Assembly: GCA_902836725.1 (NCBI GenBank)
Contig: CADFRV010000040.1
Span: forward strand, 1-13,493
Origin: Muribaculaceae bacterium
GTDB lineage: Bacteria > Bacteroidota > Bacteroidia > Bacteroidales > Muribaculaceae
Length of the DNA: 13,493 nt
Reading direction: 5' to 3'
In this document: piece by piece, positions 1-6,282 of the stretch
Numbering within the stretch: position 1 is the stretch's first letter
How the letters are laid out: each line of letters opens with the position of its first letter
Translations under genes and position numbers: made by a program
Notes under the pieces: generated by a model
Seen by the model: only the letters and a program-made list of their open reading frames with translations
What the model was told of the DNA's origin: nothing
The model's database searches: none

Positions 1-607
1 AAGCGGCACGGCCACCACGCCAGTCCTTCATAGAGGGACCGTCTACAGTCTTCTGTGTAGCTGTAGTGGAGTGAACTGTTGTCATAAGACCTTCAACAAC
101 GCCGAACTTGTCGTTGAGCACTTTGGTGATAGGTGCGAGACAGTTGGTGGTGCAGGAAGCGTTAGAAACGAACTGAGTACCCTTTACATAGGTGTCGTCG
201 TTTACACCGCAAACGAACATGGGGGTGTCGTCCTTTGAGGGAGCAGACATAACCACGTATTTTGCGCCGGCTTCGATGTGGCCCTGAGCTTTTTCTTTTG
301 TAAGGAAGAGACCGGTAGACTCAACTACGTATTCAGCACCTACTTCGCCCCAAGCGATTTCTGCGGGGTTCTTGCAAGCTGTTACGCGGATGGTCTTGCC
401 GTTTACGATGAGAAGGCTCTTTTCGAGGTCGAAGTCAACAGTGCCGTCGAATTTGCCGTGCATGGTGTCATACTTGAGCATGTATGCCATGTAGTCAACG
501 GGGAGAAGGTCGTTGATAGCAACAACTTCGATGTCGTCGCGCTTGGTAGATGCGCGGAAAACGAAACGGCCGATACGACCGAAGCCGTTAATACCTATTT
601 TAGTCAT
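1..607 (-). CDS. gapA: Glyceraldehyde-3-phosphate dehydrogenase (partial, C-terminus beyond window)
   Basis: The gene encodes the glycolytic enzyme that oxidises glyceraldehyde 3-phosphate to 1,3-bisphosphoglycerate using NAD. The ATG at 607-605 opens with MTKIGINGFGRIGRF, whose GFGRIG (residues 8-13) is the Rossmann dinucleotide-binding loop. The active-site signature SNASCTTNCLAP is present, and its catalytic cysteine is residue 152. About 202 codons lie in the window, compared with about 335 in the complete family, so the C-terminal part of the catalytic domain is cut off by the window edge. The reading frame is intact as far as it can be seen. The gene has its own promoter 118 bases upstream of the start and is therefore probably transcribed separately from the membrane-protein genes upstream of it. 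Whether it is the glycolytic or a gluconeogenic paralog cannot be decided from this fragment. Confidence 0.97.
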   Translation of the reverse strand, partial: MTKIGINGFGRIGRFVFRASTKRDDIEVVAINDLLPVDYMAYMLKYDTMHGKFDGTVDFDLEKSLLIVNGKTIRVTACKNPAEIAWGEVGAEYVVESTGLFLTKEKAQGHIEAGAKYVVMSAPSKDDTPMFVCGVNDDTYVKGTQFVSNASCTTNCLAPITKVLNDKFGVVEGLMTTVHSTTATQKTVDGPSMKDWRGGRAA

Positions 608-658
608 AGTGGATAATGAATAAAAATAAATTATTGGTGTTTAATTGTTAGTTGCTGT

Positions 659-686
659 TAAAACTTGCTGAATTTCAGCGGTTTTA
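659..686 (-). repeat. Imperfect inverted repeat in the gapA leader
   Basis: The core GCTGAATTTCAGC (667-679) is a perfect palindrome around one central base. It is flanked by a second pair of arms, TAAAAC (659-664) and GTTTTA (681-686), separated from the core by 2 and 1 unpaired bases. In the gapA leader RNA this could fold into a hairpin with a small loop. No T-tract follows, so it does not look like a terminator. It may be a leader structure or a protein-binding palindrome; no function can be assigned. Confidence 0.4.
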
Positions 687-732
687 GCGCCCACTGCCAG
701 TATAACAACAGACAGGTGCGCTTTAAGCGATA

Positions 733-740
733 CAAAGGTA
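733..740 (-). promoter_or_regulatory. Bacteroidetes -7 promoter element for gapA
   Basis: Read on the minus strand the octamer is TACCTTTG, matching the Bacteroidetes -7 consensus TAnnTTTG. A good TTTG -33 box at the usual 19-20 base spacing is not visible, although a T-rich run lies 11 bases upstream. Transcription would start near 725, giving a leader of about 118 nt before gapA. The consensus comes from established knowledge of Bacteroidetes primary sigma factor promoters; the start site is inferred. Confidence 0.6.
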
Positions 741-798
741 CTAATTTTTCTCAAAAAAACTTATCTCGCGGCAGAATATTAAAGAAATATTTCAGTAA

Positions 799-1221
799 TT
801 AACCGTTTTTTTCCAGGCCGGCGTTTCCGGGTTCTGAGTGAAGCCGGTTCCTGTGCCATTCAATAGCTCTGATGATTACTGCGGCGAGGTAGGCCGCGGA
901 TATGAACCATGCCCACCAGGGGGATACGCCGTGGCGTGCGTTCACTATAAGCATGTAAAGCACGAAGCCGTAACGGCTGCTTTCTACGGTGTTGCTTTCA
1001 GGCACGATACGCACTGTCTTGAGAAGGGCGGCTATGGCGTAACCGAGTGTGGCTGCGGCCACAAGGATGGTGACGGCCAGTAGGGCATCAGCATGGGGAT
1101 AACAGTTATACCATACCAAAACGGTGGAGGCTGTGATGATACCCCATCCCACAGGCTCGCTGTCGGATATGAGGCCCAGTGTCTTTCTTAAGGAGATATC
1201 GTTTGTGTGGCGGCCGGTCAT
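799..1221 (-). CDS. Hypothetical small membrane protein, about 140 aa
   Basis: I do not recognise a family. I place the start at the ATG at 1221-1219, which overlaps the stop codon of the upstream PH-domain frame as ATGA; that coupling is typical of cotranslated genes. A longer upstream extension of this frame only overlaps the PH-domain coding sequence and has no support. The protein has about four hydrophobic stretches: roughly residues 24-40, 44-68, 84-95 and 100-119. The last contains WWAWFISAAYLAAVII and is followed by a basic, polar tail (EWHRNRLHSEPGN), suggesting a multi-pass inner-membrane protein. Two tryptophan-rich patches flank the hydrophobic segments. The downstream neighbour gapA has its own promoter, so this is probably the last gene of a two-gene unit whose first gene is frameshifted here. 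Confidence 0.6.
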   Translation of the reverse strand: MTGRHTNDISLRKTLGLISDSEPVGWGIITASTVLVWYNCYPHADALLAVTILVAAATLGYAIAALLKTVRIVPESNTVESSRYGFVLYMLIVNARHGVSPWWAWFISAAYLAAVIIRAIEWHRNRLHSEPGNAGLEKNG

Positions 1222-1696
1222 TTGCTGTTTATAGTTTGATTGATGTATTTTGTCATGGATGCGGAGTCGGCGCAACCGAGCAGGTATTTGCGGCCGTTCC
1301 TGAGAGTTATCATAAAGCAGTCTGACGCTTTGCCGTAGTATGCGAAATATTTGCCGGTATCTTTTTCGCTGAACCATCCCCAGTAGCCCATGAATCCTCC
1401 GCTGCCACATATGCGTTTTGCTCCCATCGTGGGTTGGAGCGGCTTTACAGAGGAGATTTCCTCTGCGGGTATCACGGTTTTTCGCAAAAGACGGTGGACG
1501 CATACGGCGTTTTGTCGGTCGAGATCGCTGCAGGTGCGTACCAGAGAGTGCATAAGAGAGCCAGCAACACTACAGCTGCAAGAATGTAAAACAAGGTTTT
1601 TTCGGGATACGAGTACCATAGCGCTGCGCACATTATCACTGTGCATACCACTGTGATGACACGAGCATAATCGCTGAGAACCACTTTTCTTTCCAT
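1218..1696 (-). pseudogene. PH-domain-like membrane protein, interrupted by a one-base frameshift
   Basis: The start MERKVVLSDYARVITVV at 1696 gives two hydrophobic segments (about residues 13-31 and 35-53), the usual N-terminus of small bacterial PH-domain membrane proteins. This frame reaches a stop at 1472. The rest of the protein lies in another frame and includes the strongly family-like GSGGFMGYWGWFSEKD and YFAYYGKASDCF, ending at 1218. Adding one A to the AAAA run (TTTT at 1510-1513 on the plus strand) joins them as ISTDKNAVCVHRLLRK, giving a continuous 159-residue protein. The 479-base span plus one base is divisible by three. The homology is from my memory of Bacteroides PH-domain proteins. 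The break could be a genuine mutation or a homopolymer sequencing error. As read, translation would end with an out-of-frame tail. Confidence 0.7.
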
Positions 1697-1703
1697 ATTG
1701 AAG

Positions 1704-1732
1704 TTTGTGATGTCTATAACCTCACAAATTTA
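1704..1732 (-). promoter_or_regulatory. Promoter -7 element overlapped by an inverted repeat, upstream of the PH-domain gene
   Basis: On the minus strand TAAATTTG (1732-1725) fits the Bacteroidetes -7 consensus TAnnTTTG. Overlapping it is a perfect inverted repeat: TTTGTGA (1704-1710) and TCACAAA (1722-1728), separated by 11 bases. The repeat thus covers the -7 box and the expected transcription start near 1718. This position is typical of an operator bound by a dimeric repressor, although a leader hairpin is also possible. No convincing -33 box is seen. Confidence 0.45.
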
Positions 1733-1818
1733 ATAAAAATAATCAGTGAGGAGAGCGGTTTGTGCGGAAAATAATCCTGTTCCGTAACCGGATGGGCGTG
1801 CAGAGGATGCCGGTGTGG

Positions 1819-2352
1819 TCAGTTGCGGTGGAAAATGGCGCAGATGAGTGTGAGATAGGGGGGCAGGGTGCCGTCTGTGCTCCACAGAAGGTCTATGCCG
1901 AACAGTTCGGTGAGGGTGCGCCCGAGATCGAATCCGTAGGCTTCGAGCGATGGACGCACTTTCTCGGGATGGCGGCAGGGGAGGCCGCAGGGACGTGTGC
2001 ATGTTGCGGGGGGACAGTGCAGGCATTCCCCCACGAATGTGAAGGCGAGGGATCCGGTCTCCTTTTCCCGGCGAAGCAGTTCGGCCTCGATCCGCTCCCT
2101 GACGGGACGCATGACGGCGGCGGCTTCCGACAGCGGCAGCCCCGCCCGATCGGGATAGATCCTGGTGGCGATTATCTCAGCGGTGTCGTATGCGGCAAGT
2201 TTCCCGGCGGGATCGTAGTCGAAGGGGGGACAACCCCACCGCTTGCCGTAGTTGCCGCACTGGCGGCATAAACCGATGAAGCGCTCCGCATCGCGGAAGC
2301 GCTCCATATATTCCTTGACCGCTATAGTGCGGGTGAAAGTTTCTGTTCTCAA
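1819..2352 (-). CDS. DUF2284 family cysteine-rich putative metal-binding protein
   Basis: The 177-residue protein carries an N-terminal cluster CRQCGNYGKRWGCPPF (C29, C32, C41) and a second cluster, CLHCPPATCTRPCGLPC (C110, C113, C118, C122, C126). This arrangement is characteristic of DUF2284, a family annotated as predicted metal-binding; an Fe-S or zinc site is likely, but the biochemical role is unknown. The only start that keeps the conserved opening (ETFTRTIAVKEYMERF) is TTG at 2352-2350. The frame is open back to the stop codon of der with no ATG, and the first internal ATG is residue 16. The gene lies 33 bp downstream of der in the same frame and direction and is probably cotranscribed with it. 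The product should be cytoplasmic, as no signal peptide is seen. Confidence 0.85.
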   Translation of the reverse strand: MRTETFTRTIAVKEYMERFRDAERFIGLCRQCGNYGKRWGCPPFDYDPAGKLAAYDTAEIIATRIYPDRAGLPLSEAAAVMRPVRERIEAELLRREKETGSLAFTFVGECLHCPPATCTRPCGLPCRHPEKVRPSLEAYGFDLGRTLTELFGIDLLWSTDGTLPPYLTLICAIFHRN

Positions 2353-2385
2353 AACGGGTATCCGGTGTGTGGATGACGTGGAGGG

Positions 2386-3702
2386 TTATTTCTCGCGCAT
2401 GAATACCTGCACCGGTGTGCCGTTGAAATCCCAGTGCTCGCGCAGCTTGTTTTCGAGGAAGCGGCGGTATGGTTCCTTCACCCACTGCGGCAGGTTGCAG
2501 AAGAAGATGAAGGTAGGCACGGGCGCTCCCTTGAGCTGTGTCACATATTTGATCTTGATGTATTTGCCTTTGTTGGCGGGAGGGGGATATGCGCCTATCA
2601 CCTCAAGCATCACTTTGTTGAGCTGCGATGTGGGCACCTCGCGGCTGCGGTTGCGGTAAACGTCGACCGCGGTTTCTATCACCTTGAATATACGCTGTTT
2701 GGTGAGAGCCGAGCAGAAAATTACAGGGAAGTCGGTGAACGGCGCGAAACGGTTGCGGATGGCCTGTTCGAAATGTTTCTGCGCTTCCAGGCTCTTGTCT
2801 TCGGCGATGTCCCACTTGTTGACACACACCACCAGTCCCTTTTTGTTGCGCTGTATGAGGCTGAAGATGTTGGCGTCCTGGCTCTCGATGCCTCTGGTGG
2901 CGTCGATCATGAGGATGCAGACGTCTGATGCCTCTATGGCACGTATGGAGCGGATGACGGAATAGTATTCGATGTCCTCGTTTACTTTCTGTTTCTTGCG
3001 TATGCCTGCGGTATCGACAAGGTAGAAGTCGAAGCCGAATTTGTTGTAGCGGGTGTAGATGCTGTCGCGTGTGGTGCCGGCGATGTCGGTGACGATATGT
3101 CGGTCCTCCCCGATGAAGGCGTTGATGAGCGACGATTTGCCTGCGTTGGGGCGCCCTACGATGGCGAAACGAGGTATCTCCTCGAGTTCCTCCTCGCTGT
3201 TGTCGGGCTCGGGAAGTTTTTTCACGATCTCGTCGAGGAGGTCGCCTGTGCCGTAGCCGCTAACGGCGCTCACGGGATACGGTTCCCCGAGGCCGAGGCT
3301 GTAGAATTCAGGCACGTTGTAGAGCCACTCGTTGGAGTCTACCTTGTTGGCCACCAGGATCACTGGCTTTTTCGACTTGCGCAGTATCTCGGCCACATGG
3401 TCGTCAAGGTCGGTCACGCCGTTCATGGCGTCGACTACGAAGAGTATCTCGTCGGCCTGCTCAATGGCGAGGTGTACCTGTTTGTTGATTTCCCCTTCGA
3501 AGATATCGTCGGAGTTGACTACCCATCCTCCGGTGTCGACGATGGAAAATTCCCGTCCTGTCCAGTCGACTTTGCCGTACTGGCGGTCGCGGGTGGTGCC
3601 TGCGGTCTCGTCGACGATAGCCTGACGGGATTCTGTAAGTCGGTTGAATAGGGTCGATTTACCCACATTGGGGCGTCCGACAATAGCTACAAGTTGAGAC
3701 AT
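2386..3702 (-). CDS. der: Ribosome biogenesis GTPase Der (EngA)
   Basis: Der is an essential GTPase with two consecutive G domains that acts in maturation of the 50S ribosomal subunit. Both domains are visible: GRPNVGKST at residues 9-17 with DETAGTTRD, DTGGW and NKVD, then GRPNAGKSS at 183-191 with DIAGTTRD, DTAGI and NKWD. An acidic linker (PEPDNSEEELEE) joins them, and a C-terminal KH-like domain ends in TPVQVFMREK. The 438 residues match the family's usual length and the frame is intact. It has its own good promoter in the 97-bp gap after era, so it can be expressed independently of the upstream cluster, although read-through from era is also possible. The DUF2284 gene follows 33 bp downstream. 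Confidence 0.98.
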   Translation of the reverse strand: MSQLVAIVGRPNVGKSTLFNRLTESRQAIVDETAGTTRDRQYGKVDWTGREFSIVDTGGWVVNSDDIFEGEINKQVHLAIEQADEILFVVDAMNGVTDLDDHVAEILRKSKKPVILVANKVDSNEWLYNVPEFYSLGLGEPYPVSAVSGYGTGDLLDEIVKKLPEPDNSEEELEEIPRFAIVGRPNAGKSSLINAFIGEDRHIVTDIAGTTRDSIYTRYNKFGFDFYLVDTAGIRKKQKVNEDIEYYSVIRSIRAIEASDVCILMIDATRGIESQDANIFSLIQRNKKGLVVCVNKWDIAEDKSLEAQKHFEQAIRNRFAPFTDFPVIFCSALTKQRIFKVIETAVDVYRNRSREVPTSQLNKVMLEVIGAYPPPANKGKYIKIKYVTQLKGAPVPTFIFFCNLPQWVKEPYRRFLENKLREHWDFNGTPVQVFMREK

Positions 3703-3736
3703 ATGTAAATTTTAGGTGTTCTGCGTTAAATATGTG

Positions 3737-3768
3737 CAAAGATAGTTGTTTTTTCCTCCTCGGGCAAA
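3737..3768 (-). promoter_or_regulatory. Promoter of der
   Basis: On the minus strand TTTG (3768-3765), a 20-base spacer and TATCTTTG (3744-3737) match the Bacteroidetes -33/-7 pattern. Transcription would start near 3730, about 28 nt before the der ATG. It lies between the era stop and the der start, so der and the DUF2284 gene have a promoter of their own. Confidence 0.75.
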
Positions 3769-3799
3769 AGAGGGGGAGAAATCGGGAAATCAAGAAAGG

Positions 3800-4798
3800 T
3801 CATTCGATATAGCCGAAGGCCTTGAGCTTGTTCTCGCGGTTGCGCCAGTTGGGCTCCACTTTCACATGCAGCTCAAGGTAGACGCTCTTGTCAAAGAATT
3901 TCTCAATGTCCTTGCGTGCCTCGGTGCCTACTTTTTTCAGCATCGAGCCGCCTTTGCCGATAAGGATCCCTTTCTGGCTGTCACGTTCCACGAAGATTGT
4001 GGCCATGATGTGGATGGAGTGCTCGCTCTCGTCGAATTTCTCGACGATCACCTCCACACTGTAAGGTATCTCTTTCGAGTAGTTGGTGAGTATCTTCTCG
4101 CGAATGATTTCAGTTACGAAGAAGCGGGCCGGTTTGTCGGTGAGGGCATCTTTCCCGAAATATGGGGGGGAGGGGGGAAGCAGCTCCACGATGCGTGCCA
4201 TGAGATTGGCCACATTGAAGTGTTCTTTCGCAGAGAGGGGGAAAATCTCGGCATTGGGGAGGATCTCTTTCCAGCGTGCCACGATCACATCAAGCTCCGC
4301 GTTGTTTTTCAGCAAGTCAACTTTGTTGATGACAAGCAGCACGGGGATCTTCTCTTTTGCTACACGCTCCACGAAATCGGCGTTCTTGGTGGGATCTTCC
4401 ACCACATCGGTCACGTAGAGGAGAATGTCGGCATCGGTGAGCGCTCCCTGCGCATAGCTGAGCATGCTCTCCTGGAGCTTATAGTTGGGCTTGAGCACAC
4501 CGGGGGTGTCGGAGAACACTATCTGGTAGTCGGGAGTGTTTACTATGCCTGTGATGCGGTGGCGGGTGGTCTGTGCCTTGGATGTGATTATGCTGACACG
4601 CTCTCCCACCAGGTCGTTCATCAGTGTGGATTTACCCACATTGGGGTTGCCGACGATGTTTACAAATCCTGCCTTATGCCCTTTGGCTTCCTGATCGGCG
4701 GGGCATGCCACACGGTCTGTGGCTTCCGCGAACAGTTCTTCTGTCTGCCGGCGCTCTGTCTCGGCGTTTATCTCTTGTTCTTTGATGTTGTCGCTCAT
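3800..4798 (-). CDS. era: GTPase Era with an N-terminal extension
   Basis: Era is a 16S rRNA-binding GTPase needed for maturation of the 30S subunit. The G1 motif GNPNVGKST lies at residues 50-58, followed by KAQTTRHR (G2), DTPGV (G3), NKVD (G4) and SAKE (G5). The C-terminal KH domain carries the RNA-binding GKGG loop in ILIGKGGSMLKK. The protein has 332 residues against about 295-300 for most Era proteins. The excess is a polar, acidic N-terminal extension of about 40 residues (MSDNIKEQEINAETERRQ onward) ahead of the conserved KAGFVNIVG. No alternative Met lies between the annotated start and G1, so the extension appears to be translated. The linker between the domains is encoded by two long C-runs. 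fabH lies upstream with a hairpin in between; der lies downstream. Confidence 0.97.
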   Translation of the reverse strand: MSDNIKEQEINAETERRQTEELFAEATDRVACPADQEAKGHKAGFVNIVGNPNVGKSTLMNDLVGERVSIITSKAQTTRHRITGIVNTPDYQIVFSDTPGVLKPNYKLQESMLSYAQGALTDADILLYVTDVVEDPTKNADFVERVAKEKIPVLLVINKVDLLKNNAELDVIVARWKEILPNAEIFPLSAKEHFNVANLMARIVELLPPSPPYFGKDALTDKPARFFVTEIIREKILTNYSKEIPYSVEVIVEKFDESEHSIHIMATIFVERDSQKGILIGKGGSMLKKVGTEARKDIEKFFDKSVYLELHVKVEPNWRNRENKLKAFGYIE

Positions 4799-4830
4799 AT
4801 TCGGGTTGTTTTTGTCTGTTAGTTTAGAAT

Positions 4831-4862
4831 AAACAAAAATAGCACCTTAAAAGATGCTATTT
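4831..4862 (-). terminator. Hairpin between fabH and era, probable (partial) terminator
   Basis: AAATAGCA (4837-4844) and TGCTATTT (4855-4862) form a perfect 8-bp stem with a 10-nt loop. Read on the minus strand the stem runs into a T-rich stretch (TATTTTTGTTTATT), which fits an intrinsic terminator for fabH. The same T-rich segment contains TATTTTTG, which also matches the -7 promoter consensus, so it could equally help start an era transcript; no good -33 box goes with it. Confidence 0.55.
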
Positions 4863-4885
4863 CTGAAAACTTTTCCAGCGCGGCT

Positions 4886-4900
4886 GTGTGCGGCGCACAC
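4886..4900. repeat. Short GC-rich inverted repeat after fabH
   Basis: GTGTGC, GGC, GCACAC forms a 6-bp perfect stem with a 3-nt loop, 20 bases beyond the fabH stop and just before the stronger hairpin at 4837-4862. It may add to termination or protect the 3' end of the fabH mRNA. No other signal is seen. Confidence 0.3.
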
Positions 4901-4919
4901 TTTGACGGCTGATATAGAG

Positions 4920-5903
4920 TTACATATCCCAAACCAAGAGCATGGAGCCCCATGTGAAACCGGCTCCGAAAGCTGTCAGAAGTATTTTGTCGCCTTTCTT
5001 GAGCTTGTTTTTGTATTCGTCGAGGCAGATGGGTATGGATGCTGCCGAGGTGTTGCCGGTATGCTGTATGTTCACCAGTACTTTCTCTTCGGGTATTCCT
5101 GCGCGCGAGCTTACGGCCTCGATTATGCGGAGGTTTGCCTGATGGGGCACGAGCCAGTCGATGGTCTCGGCGGTAAGGTTGTTGCGCTTGAGGATGTCAA
5201 CCGAAGCTGTGTACATGTCGGTGACAGCGTTTTTATAGACGTTTCTGCCATCCTGAAAGAGGAAATGCAGTCCTTCGTCGAGTGTGTCCTGTGTGGTGGG
5301 TTTTGCGGAACCGCCTCCCCACATTACCAGATGCTCGAGACCGCGTCCGTCGACATGGAACACTGCGTCAAGTACTCCGACACCGCTTTCTTCGGTGGGT
5401 TCAACCATTACACATGCAGCTCCGTCGCCGAACAGCGGGCATGTGGCGCGGTCGCTGTAGTTGATCATCGACGACATTTTTTCGGCGGCAACGACAAGCA
5501 CTTTTTTGCGCAGCCCGCTCTTGATGTATGCGGCGGCATCTTCAAGTGCCACGATGAAGCCTGCGCAGGCAGCCTGTATGTCGTAGGCGTAGGCGTTTTT
5601 AAGACCGGCGCCCTCGCATATGATGGAGCCTGTGGATGGGAAGCGGTAGTCCGGGTTCGAAGTCGCGCAGATGAGGAGTTCCACTTCGGCGGGATCTGTA
5701 TGGGTCTCGGCAAGCAATTTCTTTACAGCCTCGATGCCCATATATGATGAGCCTACATCTTTTTTGAGGATGCGGCGTTCCTTGATGCCGACGCGTGTGG
5801 TGATCCATTCGTCGTTGGTGTCGACCATCTTCGACAGCATCTCGTTGTCGAGGATGTCGTCGGGAAGGTATGACGCGATACCGGTAATCTTGGCGTTGAG
5901 CAT
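4920..5903 (-). CDS. fabH: 3-oxoacyl-ACP synthase III (KAS III)
   Basis: FabH condenses acetyl-CoA, or a branched starter acyl-CoA, with malonyl-ACP to begin type II fatty-acid synthesis. The catalytic triad is complete: C113 in DIQAACAGF, H254 in VPHQANLRI and N284 in HTGNTSAASIP. The C-terminal GAGFTWGSMLL is also typical of the family. The length of 327 residues is normal, and the start MLNAKITGIASYLPDD aligns with the conserved N-terminus. The gene follows rpmF, as in many bacteria where DUF177, rpmF and fatty-acid genes are linked. A hairpin with a short T-run lies between rpmF and fabH, so expression may be lowered relative to L32. Starter-unit preference cannot be read from the sequence. 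Confidence 0.97.
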   Translation of the reverse strand: MLNAKITGIASYLPDDILDNEMLSKMVDTNDEWITTRVGIKERRILKKDVGSSYMGIEAVKKLLAETHTDPAEVELLICATSNPDYRFPSTGSIICEGAGLKNAYAYDIQAACAGFIVALEDAAAYIKSGLRKKVLVVAAEKMSSMINYSDRATCPLFGDGAACVMVEPTEESGVGVLDAVFHVDGRGLEHLVMWGGGSAKPTTQDTLDEGLHFLFQDGRNVYKNAVTDMYTASVDILKRNNLTAETIDWLVPHQANLRIIEAVSSRAGIPEEKVLVNIQHTGNTSAASIPICLDEYKNKLKKGDKILLTAFGAGFTWGSMLLVWDM

Positions 5904-5936
5904 ATCAGTACTTGGTTAGTAATGGTAGAACGTGAA

Positions 5937-5948
5937 GAAACCGGTTTC
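5937..5948. repeat. 12-bp perfect palindrome upstream of fabH
   Basis: GAAACCGGTTTC is self-complementary and lies 33 bases ahead of the fabH ATG. It may be a binding site or a chance palindrome. A related motif, CGGTTCC, follows directly. No function can be assigned. Confidence 0.3.
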
Positions 5949-5983
5949 GGTTCCCTCAGCGGTTGCGTTTTTTTAGTTTGTTC

Positions 5984-6020
5984 AAAAGGCTGCCTCTATG
6001 GGCGTGATGCCCTGGCAGCC
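5984..6020 (-). terminator. Hairpin between rpmF and fabH, probable attenuator or terminator
   Basis: On the minus strand GGCTGCC (6020-6014) pairs with GGCAGCC (5995-5989). A nested GGGC/GCCC pair lies inside, and TTTT follows directly at 5988-5985. It sits 25 bases past the rpmF stop. The short T-run suggests partial termination, which would set a ratio between the ribosomal-protein genes and fabH. Confidence 0.55.
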
Positions 6021-6044
6021 CTTGTTTGATTGTGAAGCTGTGTA

Positions 6045-6230
6045 TTATACGACAGCGTTCTTCTCGATAGCGATTTTACCGCGGTAGTAGCCGCATTCGT
6101 TGCAAACGCAGTGGTAAACATGCCATGCGCCACAGTTGGGGCAGATTGCGAGAGTAGGCATAGCGGCCTTGTCATGTGTACGGCGCTTTGCGGTGCGGGT
6201 CTTTGATTGTCTTCTTTTAGGATGTGCCAT
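6045..6230 (-). CDS. rpmF: 50S ribosomal protein bL32
   Basis: bL32 is a small basic zinc-binding protein of the large ribosomal subunit. The 61-residue product begins MAHPKRRQSKTRTAKRRTHD, the typical basic N-terminal tail. It carries four cysteines, C30, C33, C43 and C46 (CPNCG and CNECGYY), as in the zinc-ribbon form of L32 rather than the cysteine-free paralog. The gene lies 52 bp downstream of DUF177, its usual partner, and shares the promoter found upstream of DUF177. A hairpin with a short T-run follows it, before fabH. Confidence 0.98.
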   Translation of the reverse strand: MAHPKRRQSKTRTAKRRTHDKAAMPTLAICPNCGAWHVYHCVCNECGYYRGKIAIEKNAVV

Positions 6231-6282
6231 TGTTGTCTAATATATTATTTTCTTGTTGTTTTATATTTGTATGCGCCGGTTG

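Noticed and set aside
784..793. GAAATATTTC palindrome after the membrane-protein gene
   Set aside because: It is a short AT-only stem with no loop or clear T-run, too weak to call a terminator.
1222..1503. Upstream extension of the 140-residue membrane protein to about 234 residues
   Set aside because: The extension reads the PH-domain coding region in the wrong frame and is Arg-rich low-information sequence. The ATGA overlap at 1221-1218 is a better start.
3746..4822. Long open frame on the plus strand opposite era (358 codons)
   Set aside because: It lies entirely antisense to era, whose G and KH motifs are intact. Its composition (His, Val, Gly, Cys-rich) is that of a shadow frame produced by codon bias, with no recognisable domain.
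4854..5747. Long plus-strand frame opposite fabH (297 codons)
   Set aside because: It is antisense to an intact fabH with its full catalytic triad. It has no domain, promoter or family resemblance.
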